From Lachnoclostridium sp. An76 (GTDB taxonomy: Bacteria; Bacillota; Clostridia; Lachnospirales; Lachnospiraceae), in the NCBI RefSeq assembly GCF_002161355.1, contig NZ_NFHL01000003.1:62001-126000 (forward strand): DNA of 64,000 bases, given 5' to 3'. How positions within the stretch are numbered: position 1 is the first letter of the stretch; the number at the start of each line of letters is the position of its first letter. The translations under genes were made by a program, and so were the position numbers. This document shows, in pieces, positions 26,197 through 35,402 of the stretch. The notes under the pieces are model-generated. The model was not told where the DNA came from. It did not search any database and saw only the letters and a list, made by a program, of their open reading frames with translations.

Positions 26197-27183
26197 ATGA
26201 GTATAAAAGGACTTGATGTCAGCGAATTTCAGGGGACTGTCGACTGGGAGCGGGTCAAAGCCGCGGGATACCAGTTCGCCATGCTCCGCGCGGGGTATGG
26301 CTTCGGCACCGTGGATAAACAGTTTCACAGAAATGCATCCGAATGCAACCGTATCGGTCTCCCCATCGGTGTGTACTGGTTCTGCTACGCAGTCAGCCCG
26401 CAGACCGCCGTACAGGAGGCTGACGGCTGCCTGGATACTATATCCGGCTACCGGCTGGACTACCCGGTCTGCTACGATATCGAGCAGGCGTCCGTGGCCT
26501 ACGCGGCAGGCGAAGGTGTGACCATAAATGCACCGCTCGCGAAACAGATCGTGACAAGTTTCTGCAACCGCGTGGAAGAAAAAGGCTATTACGCCATGTT
26601 CTATACAAACCGCAATTTCCTCGACACCTACCTGGGCAGCTCCCTCCCGGAGCGCTACGCCTTCTGGTACGCCCGCTACGCGGACAGTTTTGACGGGACG
26701 AACTGCGGCATCTGGCAGTACACAAGCCAGGGCAGCATTCCCGGCATATCAGGCGATGTGGACCTGGATATCGGATATGTCGATTATCCTGCCGCGATCA
26801 AAGCCGCAGGGCTGAACCACCTGGACGGCAGTTCACCCGCGCCTTCGCCGTCCCCGTCTCCATCGCCGGATTATATCACCTATGTGATCCAGCCCGGGGA
26901 TACCTTAAGCGGCATTGCCCAGCGTTATGGCACTACGGTAAGCGCCCTCTCCTCTCTGAACGGGATTTCCAACCCGGATCTCATCTATGCCGGGAACACG
27001 ATCCGCGTCCCGGAAAACGGAGGATCCGGCAGCTCCGGCGCACAGTATTACACCATCCAGCCTGGGGATACCTTAAGCGGCATCGCCGCAAGATTCGGCA
27101 CCACGGTCAGCGCTCTGTCCGCGTTAAACGGAATCTCTGACCCGGACCTCATCTATGCGGGAAATACGATCCGTGTAAGGTAA
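26197..27183 (+). CDS. GH25 lysozyme with two LysM domains
   Basis: The 328-residue protein starts with a GH25 (N,O-diacetylmuramidase) domain of ~200 residues: [17 protein letters not shown] with the first catalytic Asp, then CYDIEQ with the Asp-x-Glu pair, then [14 protein letters not shown] proline/serine linker (PSPSPSPSP) leads to two LysM repeats, each beginning [13 protein letters not shown] and ending [10 protein letters not shown]. These bind peptidoglycan N-acetylglucosamine. No signal peptide is visible, as in phage endolysins, but no holin or phage gene is adjacent. It may be released by lysis or a non-classical route. Confidence 0.9.
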   Translation: MSIKGLDVSEFQGTVDWERVKAAGYQFAMLRAGYGFGTVDKQFHRNASECNRIGLPIGVYWFCYAVSPQTAVQEADGCLDTISGYRLDYPVCYDIEQASVAYAAGEGVTINAPLAKQIVTSFCNRVEEKGYYAMFYTNRNFLDTYLGSSLPERYAFWYARYADSFDGTNCGIWQYTSQGSIPGISGDVDLDIGYVDYPAAIKAAGLNHLDGSSPAPSPSPSPSPDYITYVIQPGDTLSGIAQRYGTTVSALSSLNGISNPDLIYAGNTIRVPENGGSGSSGAQYYTIQPGDTLSGIAARFGTTVSALSALNGISDPDLIYAGNTIRVR

Positions 27184-27250
27184 TGCCATGTAAAAGAAAG
27201 CACTTTAATATGGAAACAAACGATCTGCTTTCAGAGTCAGCTGTTTTACA

Positions 27251-27300
27251 GGGGCGCCGCAGTTTATTCTTTTATAAACCTTTTTTTAACTGCTGCGCCC
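27251..27300 (+). terminator. Possible terminator after the lysozyme gene
   Basis: GGGGCGCCGCAGTT pairs with AACTGCTGCGCCC around a T-rich 23-base loop. It is the only hairpin between the lysozyme and the next gene. A fragment of the TAACAGTT repeat (CGGCTGAACTGTTAC) follows at ~27326-27340. Confidence 0.45.
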
Positions 27301-27442
27301 ATGTCCTTCCGCTCTCCCCTGCCTCGGCTGAACTGTTACAATGTGAAGTCACTTCCGTTGTATGAATCTTGTATTTCCCACTGCGCAGTGATAAAATTTT
27401 AGACAGTTTATGACAGTCCAGTTTCATGCCAGGAGGTACATC

Positions 27443-27832
27443 ATGTCAAAGATCTTCAATGACACGGTTTATTATCTGGACGGAGATAACCTTCCGATGC
27501 AGGCGCCCCTTTTAACCAGGAGCGATCCGATATCCGGAGAAGTATTATCCATCTCTTTTGAGGGAAGGCCGCTCTATTCCCCGGTGTTCGGCGTATGCCG
27601 GCTCCCTGAGGATGAAACAGCGATCGCGCGTATGCTGGCTGGAATGAAGGGATACATAACCGGCGGCCCTGAGATCTATCCCTTCAGATACGCCCTGGAG
27701 GACGCTTATCTCGCACTGCTGATGCCTGGCTTCTCAGCCGTTTCAGACTGGCATCAGTCCAAAACCGGGCCCCGCCCCCGGAAACAGGGCTGCGCAGAGT
27801 CCTGCAAAAATCTTACTCGGGAGGCAGAATAA
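27443..27832 (+). CDS. Hypothetical protein upstream of an oxidoreductase gene
   Basis: The start at 27443 has CAGGAGG eight bases upstream and gives 129 residues. The frame also opens 33 bases earlier without an SD. The first ~100 residues look globular, with alternating hydrophobic residues and a GGPEIYPFRYALEDAYLALLM helix. The tail (KTGPRPRKQGCAESCK) is basic. No known motif is seen. Its stop lies one base before the ATG of the Gfo/Idh/MocA gene, so the pair is translationally coupled and may share a substrate. Confidence 0.6.
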   Translation: MSKIFNDTVYYLDGDNLPMQAPLLTRSDPISGEVLSISFEGRPLYSPVFGVCRLPEDETAIARMLAGMKGYITGGPEIYPFRYALEDAYLALLMPGFSAVSDWHQSKTGPRPRKQGCAESCKNLTREAE

Positions 27833-27833
27833 T

Positions 27834-28973
27834 ATGAAAGCACTCAGAACAGGAATCATAGGTATGGGAAACATGGGAAGCCAGTATGCTGCCCTTCTCC
27901 TCGAAGGACAGATTCCGGGAATGGAACTCGCGGCAGTCACCCGCGTTCGCCCGGAGCAGCTTCAGAAACTGGGGCTGGAACTGCCGGAAGGCCTTCCGGT
28001 CTTCCCTTCCGCAGATGCATTATTTCAGGCAGTGGATGACAAAAGCCTCAGCCTGGACGCGGTCATCATCGCCACTCCTCACAGGCTCCACGAGGAACAG
28101 AGTATCTCCGCCATGAAGCGGGGCCTGCATGTCCTCTGTGACAAACCCGCCGGGATATACAGCCGCCAGGCACGGCTCATGGAGGAGGCGCGGCCGCAGG
28201 ATCTGGTCTGCGCCTACATCTTCCACCAGCGCACTTCCCCCTCTTACCAGAAGATCCGCAGGATCGTACAGAGCGGGGAACTCGGCGGATTAAAGCGGCT
28301 CAGCTGGACCGTGACGGACTGGTACCGCCCCAATGCCTATTACCAGGCTTCTTCCTGGAGAGGCACATGGAAGCTGGACGGAGGCGGGATCCTCCTCAAC
28401 CAGTGCCCGCACAACCTGGACCTGCTCCAGTGGATCTGCGGCACGCCTGCGCGCACCCGGGCATTCTGCCACATCGGCAAATACCATCCCATCGAAGTGG
28501 AAGATGAAGTGACCGCTTACCTGGAATGGGAAAACGGCGCCACAGGAGTCTTCACCGCATCTACAGGAGAAGCTCCCGGCGTGAACCGCCTGGAGATTGC
28601 CATGGATAACGGCCTCATCATCTGCCAGCCGGACGGCGTGCGCATCTGCCGTCTCGACCGCCCGGAAAAGGAGGCACGCACAACGCTTACGGATCCATTC
28701 GCAGCGCCTTCCGGGACATGGGAAAGCTTCCCGATGGAAACAGAGCCGGACGCCTACGCAAAACTTTTGGCAAACTTCGCCCTGGCAGTCAATTCCGGCC
28801 GGTCAGACAATCTCATTGCTCCCTGGGACGAAGCCCGCAAGAGCCTGCTCATATCGAATGCGGTCTATCTCTCATCCTGGGAAGGCGGGACCGTAACCAT
28901 CCCGCTCCCCGGCTCTGAGGAAGAACTGCTTTTTGAAAAGCGCTTTGAGGAACATCTGCGGGAATTACAATAA
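27834..28973 (+). CDS. Gfo/Idh/MocA-family oxidoreductase
   Basis: The 379-residue protein has an N-terminal Rossmann fold with GIIGMGNMGSQYAALL (NAD(P) loop), a central IATPHRLHEEQ, and the family motif CDKPAGIYSRQA in place of the usual EKP. The C-terminal alpha/beta domain carries HNLDLLQWICG, with the catalytic His/Asp region GGILLNQCPHNLD. These enzymes oxidise or reduce sugars, inositols or related polyols. The substrate is unknown; no transporter or sugar kinase is adjacent. It is coupled to the upstream hypothetical gene. Confidence 0.88.
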   Translation: MKALRTGIIGMGNMGSQYAALLLEGQIPGMELAAVTRVRPEQLQKLGLELPEGLPVFPSADALFQAVDDKSLSLDAVIIATPHRLHEEQSISAMKRGLHVLCDKPAGIYSRQARLMEEARPQDLVCAYIFHQRTSPSYQKIRRIVQSGELGGLKRLSWTVTDWYRPNAYYQASSWRGTWKLDGGGILLNQCPHNLDLLQWICGTPARTRAFCHIGKYHPIEVEDEVTAYLEWENGATGVFTASTGEAPGVNRLEIAMDNGLIICQPDGVRICRLDRPEKEARTTLTDPFAAPSGTWESFPMETEPDAYAKLLANFALAVNSGRSDNLIAPWDEARKSLLISNAVYLSSWEGGTVTIPLPGSEEELLFEKRFEEHLRELQ

Positions 28974-29341
28974 GCGCTGTTATTCCGCCTGAAATTACGT
29001 CCTGTTGGTTTCTGCTGTGCTCAGAAATGCAATGATTTCTGTCATTATATTGCGCTTTATAGCATCCTGTGATATCCTGCATGTACACAAAAAGACAGTC
29101 TTTTATTCCAAATCTCATTTTCGGATCTGTATTCCAGATGATACCCCGATAATGAAGCAGCCAGAGCTCAACCCCATACAGAAAAGCCCCGGGAAACAGA
29201 TTCTCCTTTACACATCAGGGAGATATGATAAAATAAACTCAGGCCGGATCCTTTTCTGTATGGAGCTGCATTTGCAGGAGATGGCGCAGCAAAAGCGCGT
29301 CTCCGTGAAACACAGTTACAGCACAGAAAGGAGAAACGTCT
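28974..29341. other. Intergenic region, 368 bp, no gene recognised
   Basis: I find no credible coding frame here. A possible -10 (TATGATAAAAT) at about 29223-29233 would suit the downstream nuclease gene. No repeat family or RNA motif is evident. Confidence 0.3.
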
Positions 29342-30295
29342 ATGGCACAGACAACCAACAATTTCATAATGCTTCCCACAGTGGATTTCTGTTTCAAAGA
29401 ATTGATGCAGAATGAAAAAGTAAGAAAAGGATTCATCGCAGCGCTCCTTGGCAGAAAGCCGGAAGAGATCCAGGAAACCACACTGCTGCCCACGATCCTG
29501 CCCGCTGAATACGACGACGATAAGCTGGGTGTCCTGGATGTGGCAGTACTTCTCAGGGACGGCACTCAGATCGATATGGAAATGCAGGTCGTGTATTTCC
29601 CGTACTGGACAAACCGTGTGCTGTTCTATCTATGCCGGATGTATGCCGGGCAGCTGAAAAAGGGAGATTCCTACAATAAGCTGAAAAAATGTATCCACGT
29701 GAGCCTCCTGGACTTTGTCCATTTCCCGGAAGATAAGAAATGCTACCACAAGATTTCTCTCTGCGATACTAAAACCGGGAAACTCTATACGGATCTGATG
29801 GAGCTCCACATCCCGGAGCTTCGGAAACTGCCCAGAAAAGCCCGTAATGAGGACAGCATCACCCGCTGGATGAGGTTCTTTAATGGGAAGACCAGGGAGG
29901 ATTTTAAAGAAATGGCAGAATCAGATAAATATATCCATGAAGCATTCAGTGAACTGGAAAAACTCAGCGCGGATGAACGGAAACGCCTGGAGTATGAAGC
30001 CCGTGAGAAGGCGGTCCGCGACTACAACTGCCTGATGGACAGTGCACAGGAACTGGGATTAGAGCAGGGATTGGCACAGGGTTTGGAGCAGGGACTTCAG
30101 CAGGGCATTAAACAGGGACTGGAGCAGGGCATGGAACAGGGACTTCGGCAAAAAGCAAAAGAATATACTCAAAAAATGCTACGCCGCGGGATGTCTCCTG
30201 ATGAGATCGCAGATATGCTGGGCGAGGACCCGCAGATGATCGCTTCGATCGTGGATGATCTGCAGCAGGAGCCTCAAAATCCCCAGAAGAATTAG
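29342..30295 (+). CDS. Rpn/PDDEXK-family nuclease (transposase-like)
   Basis: The 317-residue protein matches the PD-(D/E)XK nuclease family called Rpn or putative transposase (PDDEXK_2). It opens with LPTVDFCFKELMQNEKVRKGFI. The nuclease core has LGVLDVAVLLRDGTQIDMEMQV, where the Asp and the E-x-Q are the metal-binding and catalytic residues. A charged helical region follows, then a repetitive tail with about nine Gln-Gly dipeptides (EQGLAQGLEQGLQQG and so on) and a short terminal helix. Rpn proteins promote RecA-independent recombination; recent work links variable-repeat Rpn proteins to phage defence. The SD is AAAGGAG. The gene is intact. Confidence 0.85.
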   Translation: MAQTTNNFIMLPTVDFCFKELMQNEKVRKGFIAALLGRKPEEIQETTLLPTILPAEYDDDKLGVLDVAVLLRDGTQIDMEMQVVYFPYWTNRVLFYLCRMYAGQLKKGDSYNKLKKCIHVSLLDFVHFPEDKKCYHKISLCDTKTGKLYTDLMELHIPELRKLPRKARNEDSITRWMRFFNGKTREDFKEMAESDKYIHEAFSELEKLSADERKRLEYEAREKAVRDYNCLMDSAQELGLEQGLAQGLEQGLQQGIKQGLEQGMEQGLRQKAKEYTQKMLRRGMSPDEIADMLGEDPQMIASIVDDLQQEPQNPQKN

Positions 30296-30359
30296 AATTA
30301 TCCATTAGAAACATGTGCAGATAAGCATGGAGGAGACATTTCCACAGAATGCGGACTTT

Positions 30360-31939
30360 TTAAAGTCGGGATCCTGCCGGGGGATTGTCTCCTTCCACAG
30401 TATAATCATTTAACAGCGGCGTCACATGGAGATAGATTGTCTGTGTCCCGTCGTCATTTGTCTTATAAGTGCTTTCTCCCCATTTCGGGCTGATATACGG
30501 GCCGCCGCGGGTGTTATAGACTGCCTCGCCATAGGGCTCCAGCCACTCCCCTACTTCACGGAATACCTGGGCGTGGTCTTCATTGAGTTTTCCGTTAGCC
30601 ATGGGCCCGATATTGTACAGCAGGTTTCCATCATTTACTACGTTGTTGATCAGGTATTTCACTGACTCTTCCACGGTCTTGATCCTGCCGTCCGGACGGT
30701 AGGACCAGCCTCCTCCCGGAGCCTCTGTCACAGTCATGCAGCTCTCCCACGGGCGCTCGGAATCAAATCCGCCCAGTCGGTGTTCCGGCGTGGCGAAATC
30801 GCCGTTGATATCATACGGAGACTGCTCGTATCCCGCCAGTACCGAAGTATAGCGGTTATTCACGATCAGATCCGGCTGGAGCTGTTTCATCCGGCGCAGG
30901 AGAGTCCGCGCATCCCACTCATTCAGAGAACTTCTTCCGATACTGTCGAACCACATGATGTCGATATCTCCGTAATTCGTCAGAAGTTCCTGTATCTCTT
31001 CGAAATAGTATTCCAGATACCGGTGGTGGTCTTCTGTCAGATAGTTCGGATTATACCAGTCGCGCGGTGAATAATAAAATCCGACTTTGAGTCCCGCCTC
31101 ATGGGCAGCGTCCACAAACTGCTTTACAATATCTTTTCCATAAGATGTATACTCGATTGAATAATTGTCGTAATCTGTAAAGAAGCATCCCTGAACCACT
31201 GCATCTGCTCGTCTGTTGCCCTGAGCGTATAGAGCATGTTGCAGGCTTCATCGATCAGGTCGCGGTCTGATACCGGGTCAAAAATATCCTCGCTCCCGCC
31301 GATCACGATCAGTCCCTGCCCAAGGTGTTCCATCTGGAAGTTTTCCACTTCGCTCTGATTCTCATCTCCGCTCCAATATGCCTTTCCGAGAGCAGCCGCC
31401 GCCTGCTTTAAGTCATAATAACCATCGGCATTTGTGTCTACATCCGGAGCCTCGGTGTCCAGATATTCCGTAAAAAACGCCTCTGGTGCATAGACGGTAC
31501 CGTCCTCATTTACAGGCTTTGTCCCTTCTTCGAACTCCAATTTCTGATTATTTTTATAAGGATCGCAGTTGTCCGCGTCCACTTCGAATCGGATATACTT
31601 TCCCACATCCTCCTCTGTCAGCGTATACGTGCTGCTGTCCGCATTTGGGATCGCTGTATATTCCCCATCCTTTTCGTCGCTGCGGTACCACTGAAAGACA
31701 GTACCTGATTCAGCATGGCTTCCACATACATCATAGTATGTATAATTCCCCTGCAGAGTCGTACCTGCAATCTCATCGCCCCGGATATAAGGACGTACGA
31801 TCTGTACGTCGTCCGGATTGCCCGCAGCTACATCCTCCGGCACTTTCGATGCGGATACTGTCATCCCCATCATTGGGATCACCATTGCCGACGCAAGCAC
31901 GGCTGACAATCCCTTAGCAATAATGCTCCTTTTTCTCAT
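30360..31939 (-). pseudogene. Alpha-L-fucosidase (GH29) with internal deletion
   Basis: The N-terminal part (31939-~31190) encodes a signal peptide (MRKRSIIAKGLSAVLASAMV), an Ig-like module and a helical segment up to DEQMQWFRDA, the entry of a GH29 barrel. The next residues should be the FGMFIHWG and HHDGF strands. Instead the DNA jumps, out of frame, to FTDYDNYSIEYTSYGKDIV, and the barrel continues to 30360 with GFYYSPRDWYNPNY and DIDIMWFDS, which holds the nucleophile Asp. The tail ends at NPPAGSRL, short of the usual C-terminal beta domains. The deletion plus frameshift remove the substrate-binding histidines, so it cannot act as a fucosidase. Confidence 0.8.
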
Positions 31940-32397
31940 ACTTCCTCCTTCGCTTATTCAGCAGATTTCTCATAAAAAACATCTGCAATCATATTTTCCG
32001 GACTACATCAATAATACAGCCCATTTCTGATCCAGTCCGTCCTCTTTCCTCAAGCTCTATCCCGGTTCAATTTTCCCCGCATAGAGATGAATGTATTAAT
32101 ATATGCCGGGGGCTGTAGCCCGGCTGCAATAAACCGGCTGCACGCTCCGGTTAATGCCAGCGCCGATAGAATTCAGTATATTCTATCCAAATCATCAACT
32201 TTTCTTTAATTATACATATTTTCTCCATTATTGTTCCTCATCTATCCAACATCTTCGCCTTAACCATGTCGGTTTTTCTCAATTTTTCACTCCTGCTGAT
32301 CCTTATGCCTTTCGGGTGTCTTAATTATTTCATAAGGTATTTTCTTTTTCTTTAAGATTTTAAACATACTTTGGACACATTTCCCGGCTATACTAAG
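31940..32397. other. Intergenic region, 458 bp, upstream of the small RNA
   Basis: AT-rich, with no coding frame. A GC-rich inverted patch (GCCGGGGGCTGTAGCCCGGC) sits at about 32104-32123. The last ~35 bases hold the predicted promoter of small RNA copy 1. Confidence 0.3.
32366..32394 (+). promoter_or_regulatory. Predicted promoter of small RNA copy 1
   Basis: TATACT (32389-32394) is preceded at 17 bases by ATACTT. The second RNA copy has TATACT with ACACTT at the same distance, so an A-Y-ACTT -35-like element is conserved while the spacer is not. Confidence 0.45.
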
Positions 32398-32540
32398 ACT
32401 CAGATAGTTGATAAGACAACTATCTCCCCCCTCATAAAGTATTGACATCCCGGGGAACCGGGATGTCGCACTTTACTCTCATTCCTTTAGATAACTTATA
32501 AAAACACGGAACCCGTTAGCCCTTGTGGTTAGCGGGTTTT
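32398..32540 (+). ncRNA. Predicted small structured RNA, copy 1 (interrupted by integration)
   Basis: Order of elements: stem 1 AGATAGTTG/CAACTATCT (32402-32425), an unpaired CCCCCCTCATAAAG tract, stem 2 GACATCCCGG/CCGGGATGTC (32444-32467), a conserved linker GCACTTTACTC to CTTATAAAA, then a terminator-like stem AACCCGTTAGCC/GGTTAGCGGGTT ending in TTTT. Stem 2 differs in sequence from copy 2 (41420-41562) but keeps its base pairing, which is covariation in favour of a real RNA. No coding frame spans it. The element's left attachment repeat lies in the linker, so the 3' stem here is supplied by the element. Confidence 0.7.
32476..32505 (+). repeat. Left attachment site (attL)
   Basis: A 30-base direct repeat beginning CTCTCATTCC and ending CTTATAAAAAC is identical to the copy at 41175-41204. 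It lies 137 bp from the integrase stop, the expected place for an element end, and falls inside the small RNA's conserved linker. Confidence 0.75.
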
Positions 32541-32572
32541 CGCCGTCTATGGCTTTCCGCTTTAAGCGTTTC

Positions 32573-32590
32573 GGGCACCTTTGGGGCACC
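32573..32590 (+). promoter_or_regulatory. Putative integrase arm-binding sites, left
   Basis: Two GGGCACC copies (32573 and 32584) are spaced 11 bases apart, about one helical turn. A matching pair lies inside the right end at 41052 and 41063. Paired direct repeats near both ends suit the integrase N-terminal domain. Confidence 0.45.
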
Positions 32591-32642
32591 CTTTTGTTAT
32601 CTTATGGAATACTGCGGTGGTAGATAGTTGTTTATAGAGTTG

Positions 32643-33848
32643 CTATATGATCTTTTTATAGAGTTGTTCCAGTTTATTCATATCTTCTTTTGCCTTATCA
32701 TCCGTAACGTGTGTATAAATATCCAACGTGATCGCTACGGAAGAATGACCGAGATACTTCTGGACTGTCTTTGCTTCAATCCCTGCTTCAAAGCATCTTG
32801 TCGCGAACGTATGCCGGAGCACATGAGGATAAATGTGTTCCATCGGCACGAAATCCTTTTTGCCTTTCTCAGCCTGTTTCTGACGATCTTTGTTGATCGC
32901 ATTTACGATCCAGTCAAGTGCAGACTGAAAAGCATGCTCTGACACTGGTTTTCCGTTCCTGCTGACAAACACAAGATTTTCAAATCCCCTTAACGGCTCC
33001 CATGCATCAGACGCGATCTGCATTTCTTTTTTCTGCGTTCTCTGCTTTCTCAATGCCTTGTATACGCTTTCCTGCATCGGGATCACGCGCTTTCCGCTCT
33101 CTGTCTTTGGTGTCTGAAATTTAAACACATATTTTCCGGTTGACAGGTCTTTTATGTATACGAGCGTCTTATTGATCGTGATCTCCCGTTTCTTAAAATT
33201 CAGGTCATCTTCCGACAATCCTAAGAGTTCGCCGGCGCGCATCCCTGTGCCTAATGCAGTTACGATCAGATTTTCATATAATCTGTCCTGGGCATATCTC
33301 AGTACTTCACTCTGTTCTTCAACAGACAGAACACGGATCGGCTTTTTCTTTGTCTTAGGGAGTTCCACCCCGTCACAGGGATTAAATGAAATGATCCGGT
33401 TATGTACTGCATACTTGAACATAGCACTAAGGATATTATAAATATCACGGATTGTCTTTGTACTGTAATTATCGTCTGCCATATCTTGAAACAGCCGTTC
33501 TAGCAGTATTGGTTTAAAATCTGCCAGTTTCCTTTTTCCGAGCTTTTCCTGCACATAGTTCTTATAGCAGTAATCATATCGGGATAGCGTGCTATCTTTG
33601 ATTGACTTTTTCTTGTGAGTATTCAGCCAGACATCAAACCAAGAGTCAAGAGTAAGATTGTCTCCTTTTCCCCTGATCCCGTGCTTCACCTCATATTTGA
33701 GCTCTTCCATTTGCTCAATCAATTCTTTTAAATTTGCATTGTCCAGAGTATACTTTTCACCTTTATATTTGAACCGTGCCCGATATGTTCCGTTTGGTCT
33801 CTGCATGATCCCTGTCGGCAACTGTTTTCCATGTAAGTCCTTGCCCAA
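32643..33848 (-). CDS. Tyrosine recombinase (integrase) of the mobile element
   Basis: The 401-residue protein has the Tn916-Int-like layout: an N-terminal arm-binding beta domain (~residues 15-55, TYRARFKYKGEKY), a SAM-like core-binding domain (DSWFDVWLNTHKKKSIKD...), and a C-terminal catalytic domain. The catalytic residues seen are Arg in GTGMRAGELLGL, the H-x-x-R box HVLRHTFAT, GHSS, and the nucleophile Tyr in LDIYTHV. It would carry out site-specific excision and insertion between the 30-bp repeats. It lies next to attL, as is usual. It is intact. The gene for the small excisionase is just upstream. Confidence 0.93.
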   Translation of the reverse strand: MGKDLHGKQLPTGIMQRPNGTYRARFKYKGEKYTLDNANLKELIEQMEELKYEVKHGIRGKGDNLTLDSWFDVWLNTHKKKSIKDSTLSRYDYCYKNYVQEKLGKRKLADFKPILLERLFQDMADDNYSTKTIRDIYNILSAMFKYAVHNRIISFNPCDGVELPKTKKKPIRVLSVEEQSEVLRYAQDRLYENLIVTALGTGMRAGELLGLSEDDLNFKKREITINKTLVYIKDLSTGKYVFKFQTPKTESGKRVIPMQESVYKALRKQRTQKKEMQIASDAWEPLRGFENLVFVSRNGKPVSEHAFQSALDWIVNAINKDRQKQAEKGKKDFVPMEHIYPHVLRHTFATRCFEAGIEAKTVQKYLGHSSVAITLDIYTHVTDDKAKEDMNKLEQLYKKII

Positions 33849-33904
33849 TTTTACGCTCCTTTCTTCCGCAAGGACTATACCGTTTGATACCGTTTATTAT
33901 ACCG

Positions 33905-34126
33905 TTATCCCTGCTTTAGTTCAATCACTTCAAATCTGTTTCTCAAATTATTATTCCGATTCTCTGAGAGAAATCTGTCCAGATCATCCCGCCTGATCAC
34001 TACTTTGTTCCCCACCCGGATCACCGGGAGCTTATCCCAACGGATCAGATCCCGCAGGGTATTTCTCCCGATTCCCGTGTATTCCGATGCTTCATTAATT
34101 GTCAGTGCTAGTTTGTCCTGCATCAT
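33905..34126 (-). CDS. Excisionase-like helix-turn-helix protein
   Basis: The 73-residue protein has a MerR/HTH_17-type winged helix (LTINEASEYTGIGRNTLRDLIRWDKLPVIRVGNKVVIRRDDLDRFL), typical of Xis proteins of Tn916-like elements. It would bend DNA at the element ends to favour excision. It is encoded between the integrase and the MobT-like gene. Its start overlaps the end of the latter by ~30 bases in another frame with GAGGTGATG as SD, so the two are coupled. Confidence 0.85.
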   Translation of the reverse strand: MMQDKLALTINEASEYTGIGRNTLRDLIRWDKLPVIRVGNKVVIRRDDLDRFLSENRNNNLRNRFEVIELKQG

Positions 34127-35303
34127 TCATCACCTCATTTTCCTCTGTGAAATCGTCTGCTGCACCTTTGGTGTAGTTTGCCTTAAGCACCTTGAGCATC
34201 TTAAGATCATCCTCAAGCGATTGTTCTTTCATCGAGTCTTTGTGTTTTTTCAACCAATGTTTCACGTCATCGTTCGGCTCATACTGCTCTGTATATAATT
34301 TGTACAGATGATCAAGCAAGACTACAGCCGTCTTTTCTCCCCAGATCTCGTCACATTTATACATAGCGGAGAACAATCCGGAACCGTTGACAAGATGTGA
34401 CAGCAAACTCATTAACCCGTTATCCCGCGGACTTTCCAATCGCAACCGCTCAAAATCCAAGTTCGCTTTTTCCAGTAATGCCCGGGAAAAATCCAGAAGT
34501 TTCTCAGACTGAAGATCGTAGAATCTGAATTTCTCTGAAACTTTATCTGCGATCAGATGACTCAGTTTTTCCTCTTCAGTCTGCATTATGATGTCCGTTA
34601 GCTGATGCGCGTACTTACCTTTGAATACCGCTTCAAATCTTACCCATGATGTGGTGTACAAGGCTTCTTCCATGCGAAAACCACGTTTTTCAAGCTGTTC
34701 TGTCCTTTTGTCATACACACGCAGAAAGAGCCTTGTACCTGTTTTTTTACTGCCAACGTAAAACGTATCTGCCACACCATTCACTTCATGTGCTGTGATT
34801 ATGGAGGTATTTTTCCTGCCGTTATAGTCTCGTATTTCCAGATTGTGAGCCTTAAGATTCTGGTAAATATCATCAACGGCAAAATCCCAGTTTTGGTAGT
34901 CAACCGCGAAATCAACTCGGCTCAGCCTGAAATTATATGCATCTGACTTGATGGACTCCAGAAACCTTTTTATGTTCATAGAATTGCTTCTGCTATATAC
35001 AGACCAACTGTGCGCACTGAACTTGATGATCACGCCCATATCAGGGTGTAACGGATGATACGCCACGGCAAAATAAAACGGCTGATCACCGTATTGGTAA
35101 CCAACCGTGTAGCCTTGCGGACATTTATCTTCCAATTCTCTTTGACTTCCGAAAACCGTTTCCAGATTCGCAAGTCCTGCGAACTCTGAAATCATGCTTT
35201 CTGCCTTTTCCTGCCATTCGTCCAGATCTTCCAATATCGTCTTGTCAACCAATGACAGTACAAGTGTTAATTCATCAACTCCTAATAATATCTGTTTTTC
35301 CAT
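34095..35303 (-). CDS. MobT/Rep_trans-family relaxase or replication initiator
   Basis: Starting at the ATG at 35303 (MEKQILLGVDELTLVL; GAGG upstream), the protein has 402 residues and matches the replication initiation factor family that includes Orf20 of Tn916 and MobT of ICESt3. Conserved parts seen are FRLSRVDFAVDYQNWDF, the YVGSKKTGTRLFLRVYDKRTEQ segment with the likely catalytic Tyr region, and WVRFEAVFKG. MobT proteins nick DNA at oriT and allow rolling-circle replication of the excised circle. With the TcpA-like ATPase next to it, this suggests mobilization by a helper. The longer frame to 35345 has no SD. Confidence 0.88.
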   Translation of the reverse strand: MEKQILLGVDELTLVLSLVDKTILEDLDEWQEKAESMISEFAGLANLETVFGSQRELEDKCPQGYTVGYQYGDQPFYFAVAYHPLHPDMGVIIKFSAHSWSVYSRSNSMNIKRFLESIKSDAYNFRLSRVDFAVDYQNWDFAVDDIYQNLKAHNLEIRDYNGRKNTSIITAHEVNGVADTFYVGSKKTGTRLFLRVYDKRTEQLEKRGFRMEEALYTTSWVRFEAVFKGKYAHQLTDIIMQTEEEKLSHLIADKVSEKFRFYDLQSEKLLDFSRALLEKANLDFERLRLESPRDNGLMSLLSHLVNGSGLFSAMYKCDEIWGEKTAVVLLDHLYKLYTEQYEPNDDVKHWLKKHKDSMKEQSLEDDLKMLKVLKANYTKGAADDFTEENEVMNDAGQTSTDN

Positions 35304-35402
35304 AATATTCCTCGCCTTTCGCTTAAAATTGTTTGCATTCAGCAATATGTATTTATGAATTTCTGGTTACTTTTTACTCTTTAAAAACTGGAGCTGGGGT
35401 AC

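Noticed and set aside
27834..28973. Other long frames overlapping the oxidoreductase
   Set aside because: They have no SD, no motifs and lie fully inside a well-supported gene.
32478..32540. tRNA-type target for the mobile element
   Set aside because: The stems around the attachment repeat do not form a cloverleaf and lack T-loop or anticodon sequences.
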